NCBI GenBank assembly: GCA_029339195.1
Contig: JAPTJF010000040.1
Coordinates: forward strand, 1 to 64,000
Source of the DNA: Micractinium sp. NFX-FRZ
Taxonomy: Eukaryota; Chlorophyta; Trebouxiophyceae; Chlorellales; Chlorellaceae
Direction of reading: 5' to 3'
Length of the DNA: 64,000 bases
A model generated the notes under the pieces. It saw only the letters and a program-made list of their open reading frames with translations, made no database searches and was not told the origin of the DNA. Below, piece after piece: positions 1 through 10,500 of the stretch. Each line of letters opens with the position of its first letter. The stretch's first letter is position 1. A program made the translations under genes and the position numbers.

Positions 1-736
1 GTACTGTGCAAGCGCATTTTGCACAGTGAATAGAGTGGTAGTGGACAAGTTTGGGGTGTGCAAGTGATGCTTGCACAACTTATTCGAATGTGCATAAACA
101 ACTGTGCATGCTGATTTTCCCTAACAAAACGGGCTGTGTTTTGTGGCCTGGATCTACTAGTGTCACCGGTGCTCCACACCACCTGTGCTGCCCTGTCCCC
201 CCCTGCCCCTCCTGCCCCTCCACCTGGCACTCGCCAGCTACCATCCCCGCTGGCTCATCCTCAGTTCGCTTACCTGGCGCCCCACGCCGAGCACCCCACC
301 ACCATCTCCCGCCTGCCACCCGCTCCTCCCCTCTTATCCCATCCTCCCCTCTCAGCTCTCTTCGCCTCCCCTTGCACTGCACCCCATCTTTTCACTTACC
401 TTCACCTCCTCCCCCTCCCCCTCCCCATCTCCCTCCCCGCCATCTGGACAAGGCCTTGGTGTCCGGCAAGGCCAGGTGCGGCTGGGCACCCGTGCTGCCG
501 CCAGCTGAGCTGCGTCCGCTGCTGCCCTTCTCTGCCTGCTGCTGCGCCTGGGCGCCCATGTCCAGCCGCTGCTGCACCTGCGCCTGCCTGCGCTTAGCCT
601 GCGTGTATATTTGACGCCTGCCCTAACTCTGTCTGACTGTCAGCTGCCCTGGGAGATGGCCTGCCTGGTTGCACACCTACCCACTTCGACCTTGAGAAAG
701 CACGCAACGTTGTTAACACGGGAACATAAGCCACCC

Positions 737-826
737 GCCCACCCACCAACTCGCCTCCCATGTCCACCACCCACATGCCCTGCCCACCCACCAACTCGCG
801 TCCCATGTCCACCCGCCCACCTGCCC
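737..826. repeat. 45-bp tandem duplication in an intron
   Basis: Two near-identical 45-bp units (737-781 and 782-826) lie directly before the acceptor of the exon at 844. They are pyrimidine-rich and appear to form the polypyrimidine tract region of the intron. Confidence 0.7.
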
Positions 827-843
827 TGCCCATCTGCCTGCAG

Positions 844-1597
844 CAAGAAGGAGAAGAAGGAGCTGCGCCTGTCTGCCTACCCGCCGGCCACCTACACCGA
901 CGGAGCGGTGAGTGGCGTGGGGGGCTCCACCAGGCCGATGGCTCCAGCCTTATAATCCAGCTCATGCAGAGGTAAAGTATGGCGCCACCTTCTAGTTTAA
1001 CCAGAGAGGTTGAAGAAGCGTGCACCTGGCGGATGGGCCGGTGCATGGGGTGTGGCAAGTGGTGTGGCCCACCCGGAACCCGGGGTTCCAGTGGGGTGAG
1101 CGGGCGACGCGTGATGGGGTCAGATGGGGTGGAGTGGTGGCCGTGATGATGGTGGACACAGCGAGATCAGGAACCCTAATCCGGTGCCAGTGATGGGGCC
1201 AGATGTGGCTGACATGGGGTCCCCCAGGGTGGCAGCGCTGCAGGCAGCGCTGCCAGCTAGCGACAGCGTTGGCGCTGCACTGACCAATGTTGACTTTGTG
1301 TGCCAGTACTGCCATTGTACCATGAATATGGTGGTGATGTTGCATGCAGCGATGTCCTGTGCTTCGAAGCGGGTGGGGTTGGCCACGCTTGCCTCTGAAC
1401 GTGTGCCGCCACGCCGCCCTCCCCCCGCCCCCCCTCTGCTGCAGGACTGTAGCTGCGCCTGCCCCACCAAATGCAAGATGCCCTCGCCCTGCAAGCCCTA
1501 CCCCTGCAAGGTGGAGATGCCCGCCTGTGGTGGGAAGGGCAGCTACGCCTCGGCTCAAGCCACCGCCGGCACCCACAGCAAGCAGGGCGGCAAGTGA
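844..1597 (+). CDS. Small cysteine-rich protein, 3' exons only
   Basis: Two exons can be supported: 844-907 and 1445-1597. The intron between them has donor GTGAGT and acceptor CTGCAG and is phase 0. The first exon begins with the last base of a split codon, so at least one 5' exon is missing from this model. The last exon encodes 50 residues starting DCSCACPTKCKMPSPC, with seven cysteines in C-x-C, C-x3-C and C-x5-C spacings, then a Gly/Ser/Lys-rich tail ending QGGK. The preceding exon is Lys/Glu-rich (KKEKKELRLSAYPP). The spacing recalls metallothioneins or other metal-binding mini-proteins, but no family is recognised. A short Cys-rich stretch at 558-602 (MSSRCCTCAC) could be an upstream exon, but its phase does not fit, so it is left out. 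Confidence 0.5.
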
Positions 1598-2618
1598 GCT
1601 GCGGTGCCTCTTGCTTAATCTTAACAGGGGGCATTTCTTATTGACAGCTCGGGTTGTGTGCTTTACAGCATGATGCACGCATGTGTTCGGTGCACCAGCA
1701 GCTTGCGCCCCCCGAACCCCACATGTCCACCCTAGGCCAGGAGCCTCCCCAATATGCCAGGAGAGCGCCCTTCTTCCTTGCCCTGACCCACACGCCTGTG
1801 ATCGATGAATTGACCCTCGTGCGCCACTCACTTCATCCGTCCTTCAAACCGTCGTTGCGTAGACCCTGTGCGCTTATAATCCAGTGCGACGGTCCCCTAT
1901 GCCCCTATGCCTGCCCTCGTGCTGCCCACGTCGTGCGGCCTGACATGCCGCCTGACATGCCCATCCCCTTTCTGATGCCCACCCACCCTAATGCGCAACC
2001 CCATCCCCTTTCTAATGCCCACCCCTATCCCTGGTTTCCAAGTCGGACTTAATTCCACCAAGGACCTCCCATGTACATGTTGATGCGAAGGCTGCACCAG
2101 AGCTAAGCAGCGGATTACCCCATGCTCTTTCCCCGTCTGCCCAACCACCCTGCACAGCTCAGCCTATGCGCTGTTCAGCCACCCGCCCAGCCACCTGCCC
2201 GCCCTCCAGCTCGGCCAGCCCACAGGTAGGATGTCTTCAGTCATAGAAATAGTTAACAAGTCAAATGTCGATCCCAAGTCAGCAAGGAACAGAGCATGCA
2301 GCCTTTGCACATCCTTTGCGGCGCCCAGGCCGCAGTGCAGCTGTCTTTCGCATGCGATCGATCGGTCGAATGACCACACCGCTTGCATGCACACAAATGT
2401 CTCCAGGCCTGCTGCCTGACGTACCACTGCTCTCGGACTGAGGGAAGACATGCATAGTAGAAGGTGGGCAAGACGCTTTTCTGCCCACCGCTAGCCCGCC
2501 CACCCGCCCGCCTGGCGGTGGCGCTGGCCATCTGCAGCCGCCACTGCGTGCGCCGCGCCAGACCTCTGCCAGGTTGTAAACCTTGCTCGGCTTCCAGCGT
2601 TCAGAATACAACTGTTGC
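1598..2618. other. Intergenic region
   Basis: No credible gene on either strand. It contains a short direct repeat of a CATCCCCTTTCT-type unit near 1958-2025. It presumably holds the 3' UTR of the Cys-rich gene and the promoter and 5' UTR of the Rab gene. Confidence 0.5.
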
Positions 2619-4411
2619 ATGGGGTGCGCGGTGTCCCGAGGTGAGCCCTCCGCTGTCGCACCTGGCCCCCGCGCTCGCCTTCCTTTCTGCAGATTACCGA
2701 GGCCCAGCGCTGCAGTGGAGCGCTTAGAAAGCGCCCCGACTGACAGCCAGCGAGCACATGAATTCCCTCTGCCGCCGCCACCCCACGGCCCGCCCGCTCG
2801 TTTCTGCCGCCGCTCGCCCTCGTCAGCCTTTTGTCATGCAGCGTGCACATGACACTTGGCTGCCTCTTTTCCCAGCCACATGCTGCGATATGCGGACCGG
2901 TGTCCTCGCCACCCGTACCCTGCGTGCAGAGCGGCACAGCACCGGGGGCCTGCCCGGCGTCGGGGCGGCACTGCCAGCCTCGGGGCCCCCACGCTGCAAG
3001 CTGGTGCTGCTTGGGGATACAGGCGTGGGCAAGAGCTGCATAGTGCAGGTGCCTGGGAGGCTGCTGCCTTGGATGTCTCTCCACCCCTGCCACGGCCAGG
3101 GGTTTGAAGGGGCGTGCAGCAGCAGTTTGTTGTTTATTGTCCCGTGCTGGTGTGGTGGGGTTCTTGTGCCCCTGCCGGCCGGACGGCCTTCTTTTCTGTA
3201 CAATTTTCTATGCACGACAGCATGCCAGGGCAAGCCTACTCGCCCCTCCCACTGGACCTACCCTCCCCGCGCCACCCTGCTGCCCCCGCCTGCAGAGGCA
3301 GTGCCGCGGCACCTTCAACCCTGGCAGTGCAGTCACAGTCGGGGCGGCGTTCCTGGCGCACACGTTGACCACCCCAGGAGGAGTGCCCGTCAAATTTGAG
3401 ATCTGGTGAGCTTGTGGAAGGAACAGTGTGGATGTCCAGGTGGCGCCGGCAGTTGGGTCGGATGCCCCAGGGCAGTGGCGGCAATGGCCTGCTGACCTGG
3501 CGCCCTGGCTTGCACCCTCCGAACTCCCCATGTTGGCCAGCGCACAGCCACTGCAAACCCTCCCCCCTGGAGTCCCCACAACTTGCCCATGCAGGGACAC
3601 TGCGGGCCAGGAGCGGTACGCCAGCCTGGCACCGCTGTACTACAGGGGAGCCTCGGCGGCAGCGGTGGTGTATGACGTCACCAGCCAGCGCAGCTTCCAG
3701 CGTGCGCAGCACTGGGTGGGCGAGCTGCGGCGCAACACAGGCGGGGCGGCGGTGCTGGTGCTGGTGGGGAACAAGGCTGACTTGCCGGAGGAGGAGCGGG
3801 CGGTGCGGCGGGAGGAGGCGGCGGCGCTTGCAGAGAGGTGAGGAGTGTGACATAGCGGAGGGACAGGCGGGCGGGCGGGCGGGCGGGCGGGATGGAATCA
3901 GGCCCCACCAGGGATGCTGCGGGGTATCTGTTGTGCAGCAAGTGCCAGGCGTGGGCTGAAACCTGAAGGGGCGGCACTGCTCGCAGCATTGAGAAGTGTG
4001 CTGTTGCGGCGCGCCTCAGGCTTGCCGGGCAGCCAATGGCACAGGTTGCTTGCCATGGGCCCGACACTCTTGAGAGTTCCTTGTCAGTGTACTGCCTCAA
4101 CGTGTGCCCGCTCCCCGCCTGGGGACTGCACACTCTGCCACCGCATTGCCGAGTTGCTTTTCTCCACCTTCTGCCCCACCCTGCCACCACTATGCAGCAA
4201 CGGCATGCTGTTTATCGAGACGTCAGCCAAGACGGGAGCCAACGTGGCAGCCCTCTTTCTGATGATTGCGGAACAGATAGCGGCCCCTGCAGCTGCCGCA
4301 GCCTCCCCCACCGCTGCGACTGCTGCTTCTTCAGCTGCCGCTGGCACTCCTGCTGCTGCTGCTAACACCCCTGCTGCTGCTGCTGCCGCTGCTCCGGCGG
4401 TGATAGGCTGA
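2619..4411 (+). CDS. RABF1: ARA6/RabF1-type Rab5-like small GTPase
   Basis: Endosomal Rab GTPase of the plant-specific ARA6 class. Exons: 2619-2640, then 2930-3048 (or starting at 2876), 3296-3405, 3595-3837 and 4198-4411, giving about 235 residues (253 with the longer exon 2). The tiny first exon encodes MGCAVSR, an N-myristoylation plus palmitoylation signature like MGCASS of Arabidopsis ARA6. G-box motifs follow: GDTGVGKS (P-loop), TVGAAF (switch I region), [12 protein letters not shown] (switch II, very Rab5-like), NKAD and ETSAKT. The C-terminus is an Ala/Pro tract ending APAVIG with no cysteine, so it cannot be prenylated. That is the defining feature of ARA6 relative to ordinary Rab5. 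The family acts on endosomes and in endosome-to-plasma-membrane traffic. Only the 5' border of exon 2 is uncertain. Confidence 0.9.
3866..3891. repeat. GGGC tetranucleotide microsatellite
   Basis: An uninterrupted run of about six GGGC units in the last Rab intron, just after the donor at 3838. Confidence 0.8.
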
Positions 4412-4869
4412 ACTCAGGCTACACAGCAGCCACACGCACCGTCCTGTGGTGCAGCAACCTGCCGCCAGTGTACCCGCTCTGCTCTCTTCTCGCTTCCTGC
4501 TGCACTGCTACATCTCCCCCAACTTGCTCTTAGTTACTGTCAGACGACAAAATGCACCTGATCAATGAAATCCTGAGCCGGCTGTGTGGCAGCGCCCCTG
4601 TAATTGTTAGGCTTGTGCACAACCACGGCAGCAGTGCGGAAAGAAGGCGAGGGGAGGCAGACGTTTGGGGAAGACCGAAAGGAGCAGGTGGGCCGTTTGC
4701 GGCAAACAAAAAGAAATCAAAGGCAGTTCTCCTAATCAGCCGGCGCATGTCGTGTCCATATCATTCAGCACGCTTGTCACGTCAGCAAAGCATGCGCGTC
4801 GTGGCTGCAAGCGAAGCATGCACATGTGGTGGCGGCACCGCCGCTGCCAAACCAACCATACGCTGCTGC
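4412..4869. other. Convergent 3' regions (Rab and HAD genes)
   Basis: A 458-bp gap between two stop codons that face each other. No gene seen. A TGTAA motif lies at 4599-4603, see next entry. Confidence 0.6.
4599..4603 (+). terminator. TGTAA poly(A) signal
   Basis: TGTAA, the usual chlorophyte polyadenylation signal, about 190 nt after the Rab stop codon and on the right strand. Confidence 0.45.
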
Positions 4870-6904
4870 TCACTGCGCTGTGCTCAGAGCCTCAGCCTCT
4901 GCCTGCTGCGCCGCTTGCTCCCCTGCTGGCGCCGCCAGCGCGCGCGGCAGCCGTGCCACAGCAGGCACAGCGGGCAGCAGCCGCAGCTGCTCTAAAGCAG
5001 AGGGCAGCTCGAGCACGCTGCTCAGTATGGCAGCTGGGCGGAGCCCCGTGGGCAGCGGGCGCAGGCCATCTCGGTTCACCCAAATGGCGCCGGCCAGACC
5101 CGCCTGCAGCGCCCCGTTTATGTCGGCAATTAGGGAGTCCCCCACGTGTACCGCCTCGCCAGGCTGGCACCCCACCAGGCTGCAGGCCCTGCGGCAGGCA
5201 AGGTGGGAGGGCGAGGGCAGGGGAGGCATGAAGGAGGTCAGGGATGAGGCGGGCCAACGGTGGCGAGGGTGGTGCGGCACACACCGGATTTTTTGGTGCA
5301 CGGTCGGCTGGACACCAGTGGGTGCCAGGGCGGCCGATGCCAGCACAGCAGCACCCGGGCAGCAACAGAGCCCAACCAGTACCCCGACAGCCTGCCCACC
5401 CCGCTCTAATACGGCCCCACCCCCAGACTGTCACTCACTTGTGAAAGATGGCGGGGTGCGGCTTCTCGTGGCCGCACCCCTCGGCAATCTCCTCCCCTCC
5501 CACCAGCATGTGCTGGAACAGTGCGGCCGCACGGCAGGCCTCCAACTTCTGCCGCTGGATCATGCGGTGCCCGTTTGTGATGATTGCGGTGGCCAGACCC
5601 AGCCCTTGCAGGCGCCGCACAACCTCCTCTACGCCGTGCCCAAAGCGGAAGTGCTGCAGCCGGGTGGAGGAGAAGCAGTGCTGCAGGCGGGTGGCCGCGC
5701 CCGCGTCGGCATGCCCCTGCCGCGCCATGGCTTGCAGCCAGAGCTGCGCGCGCCACGCCTCGACCTCCGTCTGCAGCAGGCGCAGCAGCAGGGGTAGGGG
5801 GCAGCACAGCCGGGGGCCGGGCACAGGCGGGAGTTGGGCAGGCATGCGGGCGCGAGTGCGACACAACAGCGGCAGGGTGCATGAGGGTGCTGATAGTGAG
5901 GCAAAGATGTGGCGACTCGTATACTCTCCTCTGCCAGGGGCTGGAGGCAGAAAAACCTGGTAGATCGCTCGTGGGTTTTGATCTAGGAGCGGGCCCGCCC
6001 CGGCACGCCTGGGCACGGGGGGCGGCGGCTGGCTGGGGGGCCAGGCCGCCAGCCCAGGCTGGTCGTTGGCGCGTGGGGCGGGCACTCCGGGTGCAGGTGA
6101 TGAAACGGATGCGGTGCAGGGTGCAGGTGACGAAAGGGATGGAGTGCAGGGTGCAGGTAATGTATGCAGCGCAGCGGCAGGCAGGTAGGCGGCAGGCAAG
6201 CAGGAGGGCGGGCGGGCGGGCAGCACACAGCAACAGCTACTGCTGGCGTCAGCAGCAGTTGCAGTGGCCAGGCGTGGTGCAAGGCCAGCAGCAAATTGAG
6301 GCAGCCGCAGGATTACATTAAATCCAGCGCTGCCCCCCCCAGGGGCCCCCGTCCCACCTTTCCGTGCGGGCACCAGGGGCTGCCGTGGAAGAGGGGGCGC
6401 CAGTCGTTGACCAGCTGGCGCCCGCTGACACCTGGCAGCAGCAGGTGGAAGGGGACACAGCAGGCAGTCTGAAGGCGTCACGGATTCAAGCAGCCAGCAG
6501 GAAAGCAAGCTGAGTGACGCCAGCTAGCTGTCATTTCAAAGTGAACACCAGCCAGCTACCATTGCTGCGCGAGCGCCAGTCAGCTGTTCCCCTCATGAAC
6601 AAGAAATCCAGTCACCTGGCAGCAGCTGCTCCGCCAGCTCAGCCACGCCGCGGAAGGCCGCCCTGTCAGCATCCTCTGTCAGCACCAAAGTGTCGTCTAG
6701 GTCTGTTTAGTGTACAAAGGGAGTGGAGGGAGGGCAGGGAGGCCAGGGAGGGAGGAGTGGATGGGTGGGGGGGAGGGCGGCTAGGCACAGTACTGAGCCA
6801 TGTAGCGGCACCTGCGGGCGGGCAAGACAGCACAGCTGCGCCGGAGTTGGCAAGCAGCAGCAGCACTCACCGAAGAAGACTGCACGAAGGCGCGCGGAGC
6901 ACAT
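4870..6904 (-). CDS. HAD-superfamily phosphatase, N-acylneuraminate-9-phosphatase-like
   Basis: Five exons in transcription order: 6904-6871, 6702-6616, 6431-6358, 5770-5439 and 5188-4870, all junctions phase-consistent, 281 residues. The ATG at 6904 has an in-frame stop just upstream (6908-6910), which fixes the start. HAD motif I, FFDLDDTL, is split between exons 1 and 2. Motif II is the Thr in IITNGH, motif III the Lys in HEKPHPAIF, and motif IV is HVGDSLIADINGA. The alpha-helical cap lies between motifs I and II. The segments KPHPAIF, GCQPGEAVHVGDSL and AIWVNRDG align closely with animal NANP, which dephosphorylates sialic acid 9-phosphate. Green algae are not known to make sialic acid by that route, so the true substrate is probably another sugar or metabolite phosphate. 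The Glu/Ala-rich C-terminal extension is not part of the fold. Confidence 0.88.
6091..6165. repeat. 30-bp intronic tandem repeat
   Basis: Two and a half 30-bp units start at 6091, 6121 and 6151, each beginning GTGCAGGTGATGAAA or a close variant. They lie in intron 3 of the HAD gene. Confidence 0.75.
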
Positions 6905-7535
6905 GGCTCAAGCAAATGTGACTGGCTGCCAAACCCTGCGAGCTGCCGCTGCCGCTGCCGCCGCTGCTGCTGCCGCCACTGCCGCCGGTGCTATCTCCAC
7001 CAGCTGCTGGGCCGCCGCTGCTGCCTGGTGAGCCGATGTGTCTACGTCTGAGGTTCCGGCAGCAAGCCAGAAGCTGTGGAATGCTCTATAGTGCGCACAC
7101 ACTTGCGTTCCCAGGCGAGGCCAGTGCACGCGCGGCGCCTGCAGTCTAAAATATGTCACGGTTGCCTGGTCGTAAACTGCAGGCCCCGAGCTGAGGGAAG
7201 CCAGTGTCCGTGCTGGGCCCGTGCTGGGCCAGCGCAAAAATGCAGATGCGTGCAAGTGCGTGCAGACGCTCTCGTCACGCCGGTACAAGTGTGCAGCTGT
7301 TGGTGATGGTGTTCGGATTGTTCAAGTGAGTGGGGATAGCGAGGGAGTGCCTGCCATGATCGAGGGGGTTTCCCGCCGCTTGCCCGCTCCCCAAACGCAT
7401 GTCCCCTCAAACCCAAGCGCTTCATGCAACGAGCGCTACTCCCCGAGCGGGCTGCAGACAACCCTTCTGCCGCTTGCCGCCCCTGCTTGCAGGAAGAAGG
7501 CTCAGGCGCCCGCCGAGACAACCACGGACACCACC
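6905..7535. promoter_or_regulatory. Divergent promoter between HAD phosphatase and cysteine synthase
   Basis: The two genes are head to head, with at most 630 bp between start codons. The right side probably contains a 5' UTR exon of cysteine synthase ending at the donor near 7326. Alternatively that segment is coding from an ATG at 7240. No specific element is identified. Confidence 0.45.
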
Positions 7536-10500
7536 ATGCCGAAGGTGCGTGCCTTGTAGCGGGGCTCGGGCCTGCAAGGTACCCCCGCCCTGGCGGTAGG
7601 CGCCGCCGTGGGTCAGGCCTGCCCAGGCCGCGCACTGCAGCCTGCCCCAAGCCCTCTGCTTCAGACTGGTAAACCAGCTGCTTCACTCCAGTCAAAACCA
7701 TTTGAAATTTATTTTTAACTGCAGGTTGCAAACAACATCAGCGAGCTCATCGGTGAGCAGCCCCGCCCCCTGGGCGCATGCAGCAGCGGCTGCCGCCGGC
7801 TTGTGCCCAGCAAACGTCTTTTGCTGGCGCTCCGGTCCGCCGGACTGACTTGCGCGTGTGTAGACTCGTGCCCCTGCTGCACTGCGCTGCGCTGCCTAAC
7901 GTGTGAGTGCCGCTGCATTGGGTTCACATCCACCTGCAGGCAACACGCCGCTGCTCAGGCTGAACAAGGTGATTGATGGCGCCCCCGCCACCATCCTGGC
8001 CAAGCTGGAGTCAATGGAGCCCTGCTCCTCCGGTGGGTGCCTTCCGCTGTGTGCCTGCGGCGGGTGCTGTTGTGTGCCCGTAACTGCGATGCGGTATGCA
8101 CGAGTGCAGGCCCTCGCATGTCCCTCCAAATCCTCTCTCTCCACCCCCTATCTGGTTGTTGAGCTACGGTGACACGGTGTCCTGCTCCCTGCAGCGCACA
8201 AAGGGTCTGGCGCTGGCTGCTGCTGTGACTGAACCGTTCCGTGCTTATCTCGCGTATCTCACCTGGCCTGCAGTGAAGGACCGCATTGGCCTGGCAATGA
8301 TTGAGGATGCGGAGAAGTCGGGCAAGATCACGGCCGGCAAGGTGGGGGCGGCAGGGGGACAAAGAGGGGGGTTGTGTGGAGCAGAGAGGGGGGTGGAGGG
8401 GCAGGGTTGCAGCTTGGGAGAAGGCGGGCACGATCCCGACCGGAAGGCCGGGCAAGGAGAGCAGAGAGGGGGGTGTGAGGGGCAGGGGTCGCAGGCTGCG
8501 AGAGCGGAGGAGGCGGGCACAGTCGATCCCGGCACAGTGCATGTCGGCAGGGGTGCCCTTGGTGCAGGCCTGGGGTGCTGCAGGGTGTCCATGGCTCACC
8601 CCGGCTATGGTAATGTAGTCCCCTGCACGGATGCGCATTGGAGCAAACATTGCTTAGCCCTCTTCCTCCCTTGCCTACCGCTGTGCGTGCAGACCACGCT
8701 TGTTGAGCCAACCAGCGGCAACACGGGTGCGCTAAAGTGCACACGCACAAGCCACTCGTTTAGCTTCATGGGGGGGATCAGCTGCGGAAGCCGGTGCCAG
8801 CCAGCTGATGCCCCTCCCGGCTAGCTAGCCACGGGCAGGCTGCTGCCCAAGGGGTCGCTGCTGCTGCTGGGGCCTGCGTGGGAGCCAGTGCCAGTGCTGC
8901 TGCCGCTGCTGAGGCGGGCGTCGCGGCCGACATGACTGATGCCGGACACTGCGCGCGCACTGCTGGCGGCCTGTCGATTGTCATTTGCATGTCTGGCTGC
9001 TGCGTGACTCCACACCACCGCACTGCCTTGTTGCCTGTGCCGTGCAGGCATTGCGCTTGCGTTCATCGCTGCCGCCAAGGTGCGCTGGTGGCAGGGGCGC
9101 CGAGGTGGAGGGGGAGAGCGCAGATGGGCTTTCAGTCGTGCACCGCAGCAGCTAGCATCTTGCTGTGTTGTTGTTGCGCCCGCAGCAGCTAGTGCCTTGC
9201 TTTGCTGCATCACCTCTGCTCCAAGCTTGGCCTGGCCCGCCGATGCTGCAGCTGCTTCGCAGCTGTTATGCTGCTGCTGCGTTTCTGGTTGTTGCACACC
9301 CTCACCCTGCTGCCGCCTGCAGGCTGCAAGCGCACCCTGACCATGCCCTCTTATGTGCCCCTTAGCCCCTGACGGCCATGCTGTGCCTGCTGTGCCCGCT
9401 GTGCCGCCCGCAGGGCTACAAGCTCATCCTGACCATGCCCGCCTCCATGTCCCTGGAGCGCCGCATCATGCTCAAGGCCTTTGGGGCGCAGCTGGTGCTG
9501 ACAGACCCAGCCAAGGGTGGGTGGGGTGTGGTGTGGTTTGGGTGGGGCAAGACAGCAGGGCAGCAGAACCGAGCGAAGGGTGCGGGGGCTGTGGTTTGGG
9601 TGGGGTGACAGAAAGCAGGGGCGGGGCCATGCCAAGGGTGGGTGGACGGTCAAAGTGGGGCGCAGCTGGTGCTGACAGACCCAGCCAAGGGTGGGTGAGG
9701 TGGCGTTTAGGGTGGGGCCTCGCAGCGCAGCGTGTGAGCGAGTGGTGTGGGCCGCAGCTGGCTGGCCATTGCCAAGACCATGTGGATGTGCTCAGATATT
9801 CCTCCCGCCCCCGTCTGCTGCCCCCCAGATCAAGTATCATTCAGTTCACTCGATCACTGTAATGCACCCGCAGGCATGAAGGCCGCCATCGCCAAGGCGG
9901 AGCAGATTGCCTCGGAGACCCCCGACTCCTACATCCTGCAGCAGTTTGAAAACCCAGGTAGGCCTGCCTGCCTGCCAAGGCTGGGGTGGCTGGTGCACAG
10001 GCCGGCCAATGACAGGGTTGGTTGGGCCAGCGGGTGTGGCAGGCGAAACACGCAAGCGGGGCGAGGGCAGCCTGCGGGGCGCCGGTGTTTAGAGGGAACA
10101 TGCAGCACGCTGGCAAGGAAGCGTGCGTGAGGGTCATCCGTGTCTACTCGCCTTCCTGCCTGCAGCCAACCCCACGGTGCACTATGAGACCACGGGCCCC
10201 GAGATCTGGCGGGACACCAACGGCGCCGTGGACATCCTCATCGGCGGTGAGCTGGCGCCATGCTGAGCTGGCAGCATGTTGAGCTGAGCTGGCAGGGTGG
10301 ACAGCCGCCAGCTGCTCCTCTGCCTCAATCACCTTCCATCTACATGTGTGCTAGCCTGCCTGCAAGGAGGGGCAGCACCGTGGTGCCAGAGCTTGGAAGG
10401 AGCAGCTGGAAGAATGAGCGCGAGCGCTTCGCACCTCACCTGTTTGCTGTGCGCCTGCCCTGGCCCCCGCTGCCCCCTGCAGGCGTGGGCACCGGCGGCA

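Noticed and set aside
9657..9697. Alternative interpretation of the perfect OASTL copy as a transposable element
   Set aside because: No terminal repeats or target-site duplication, and it matches only the adjacent exon border.
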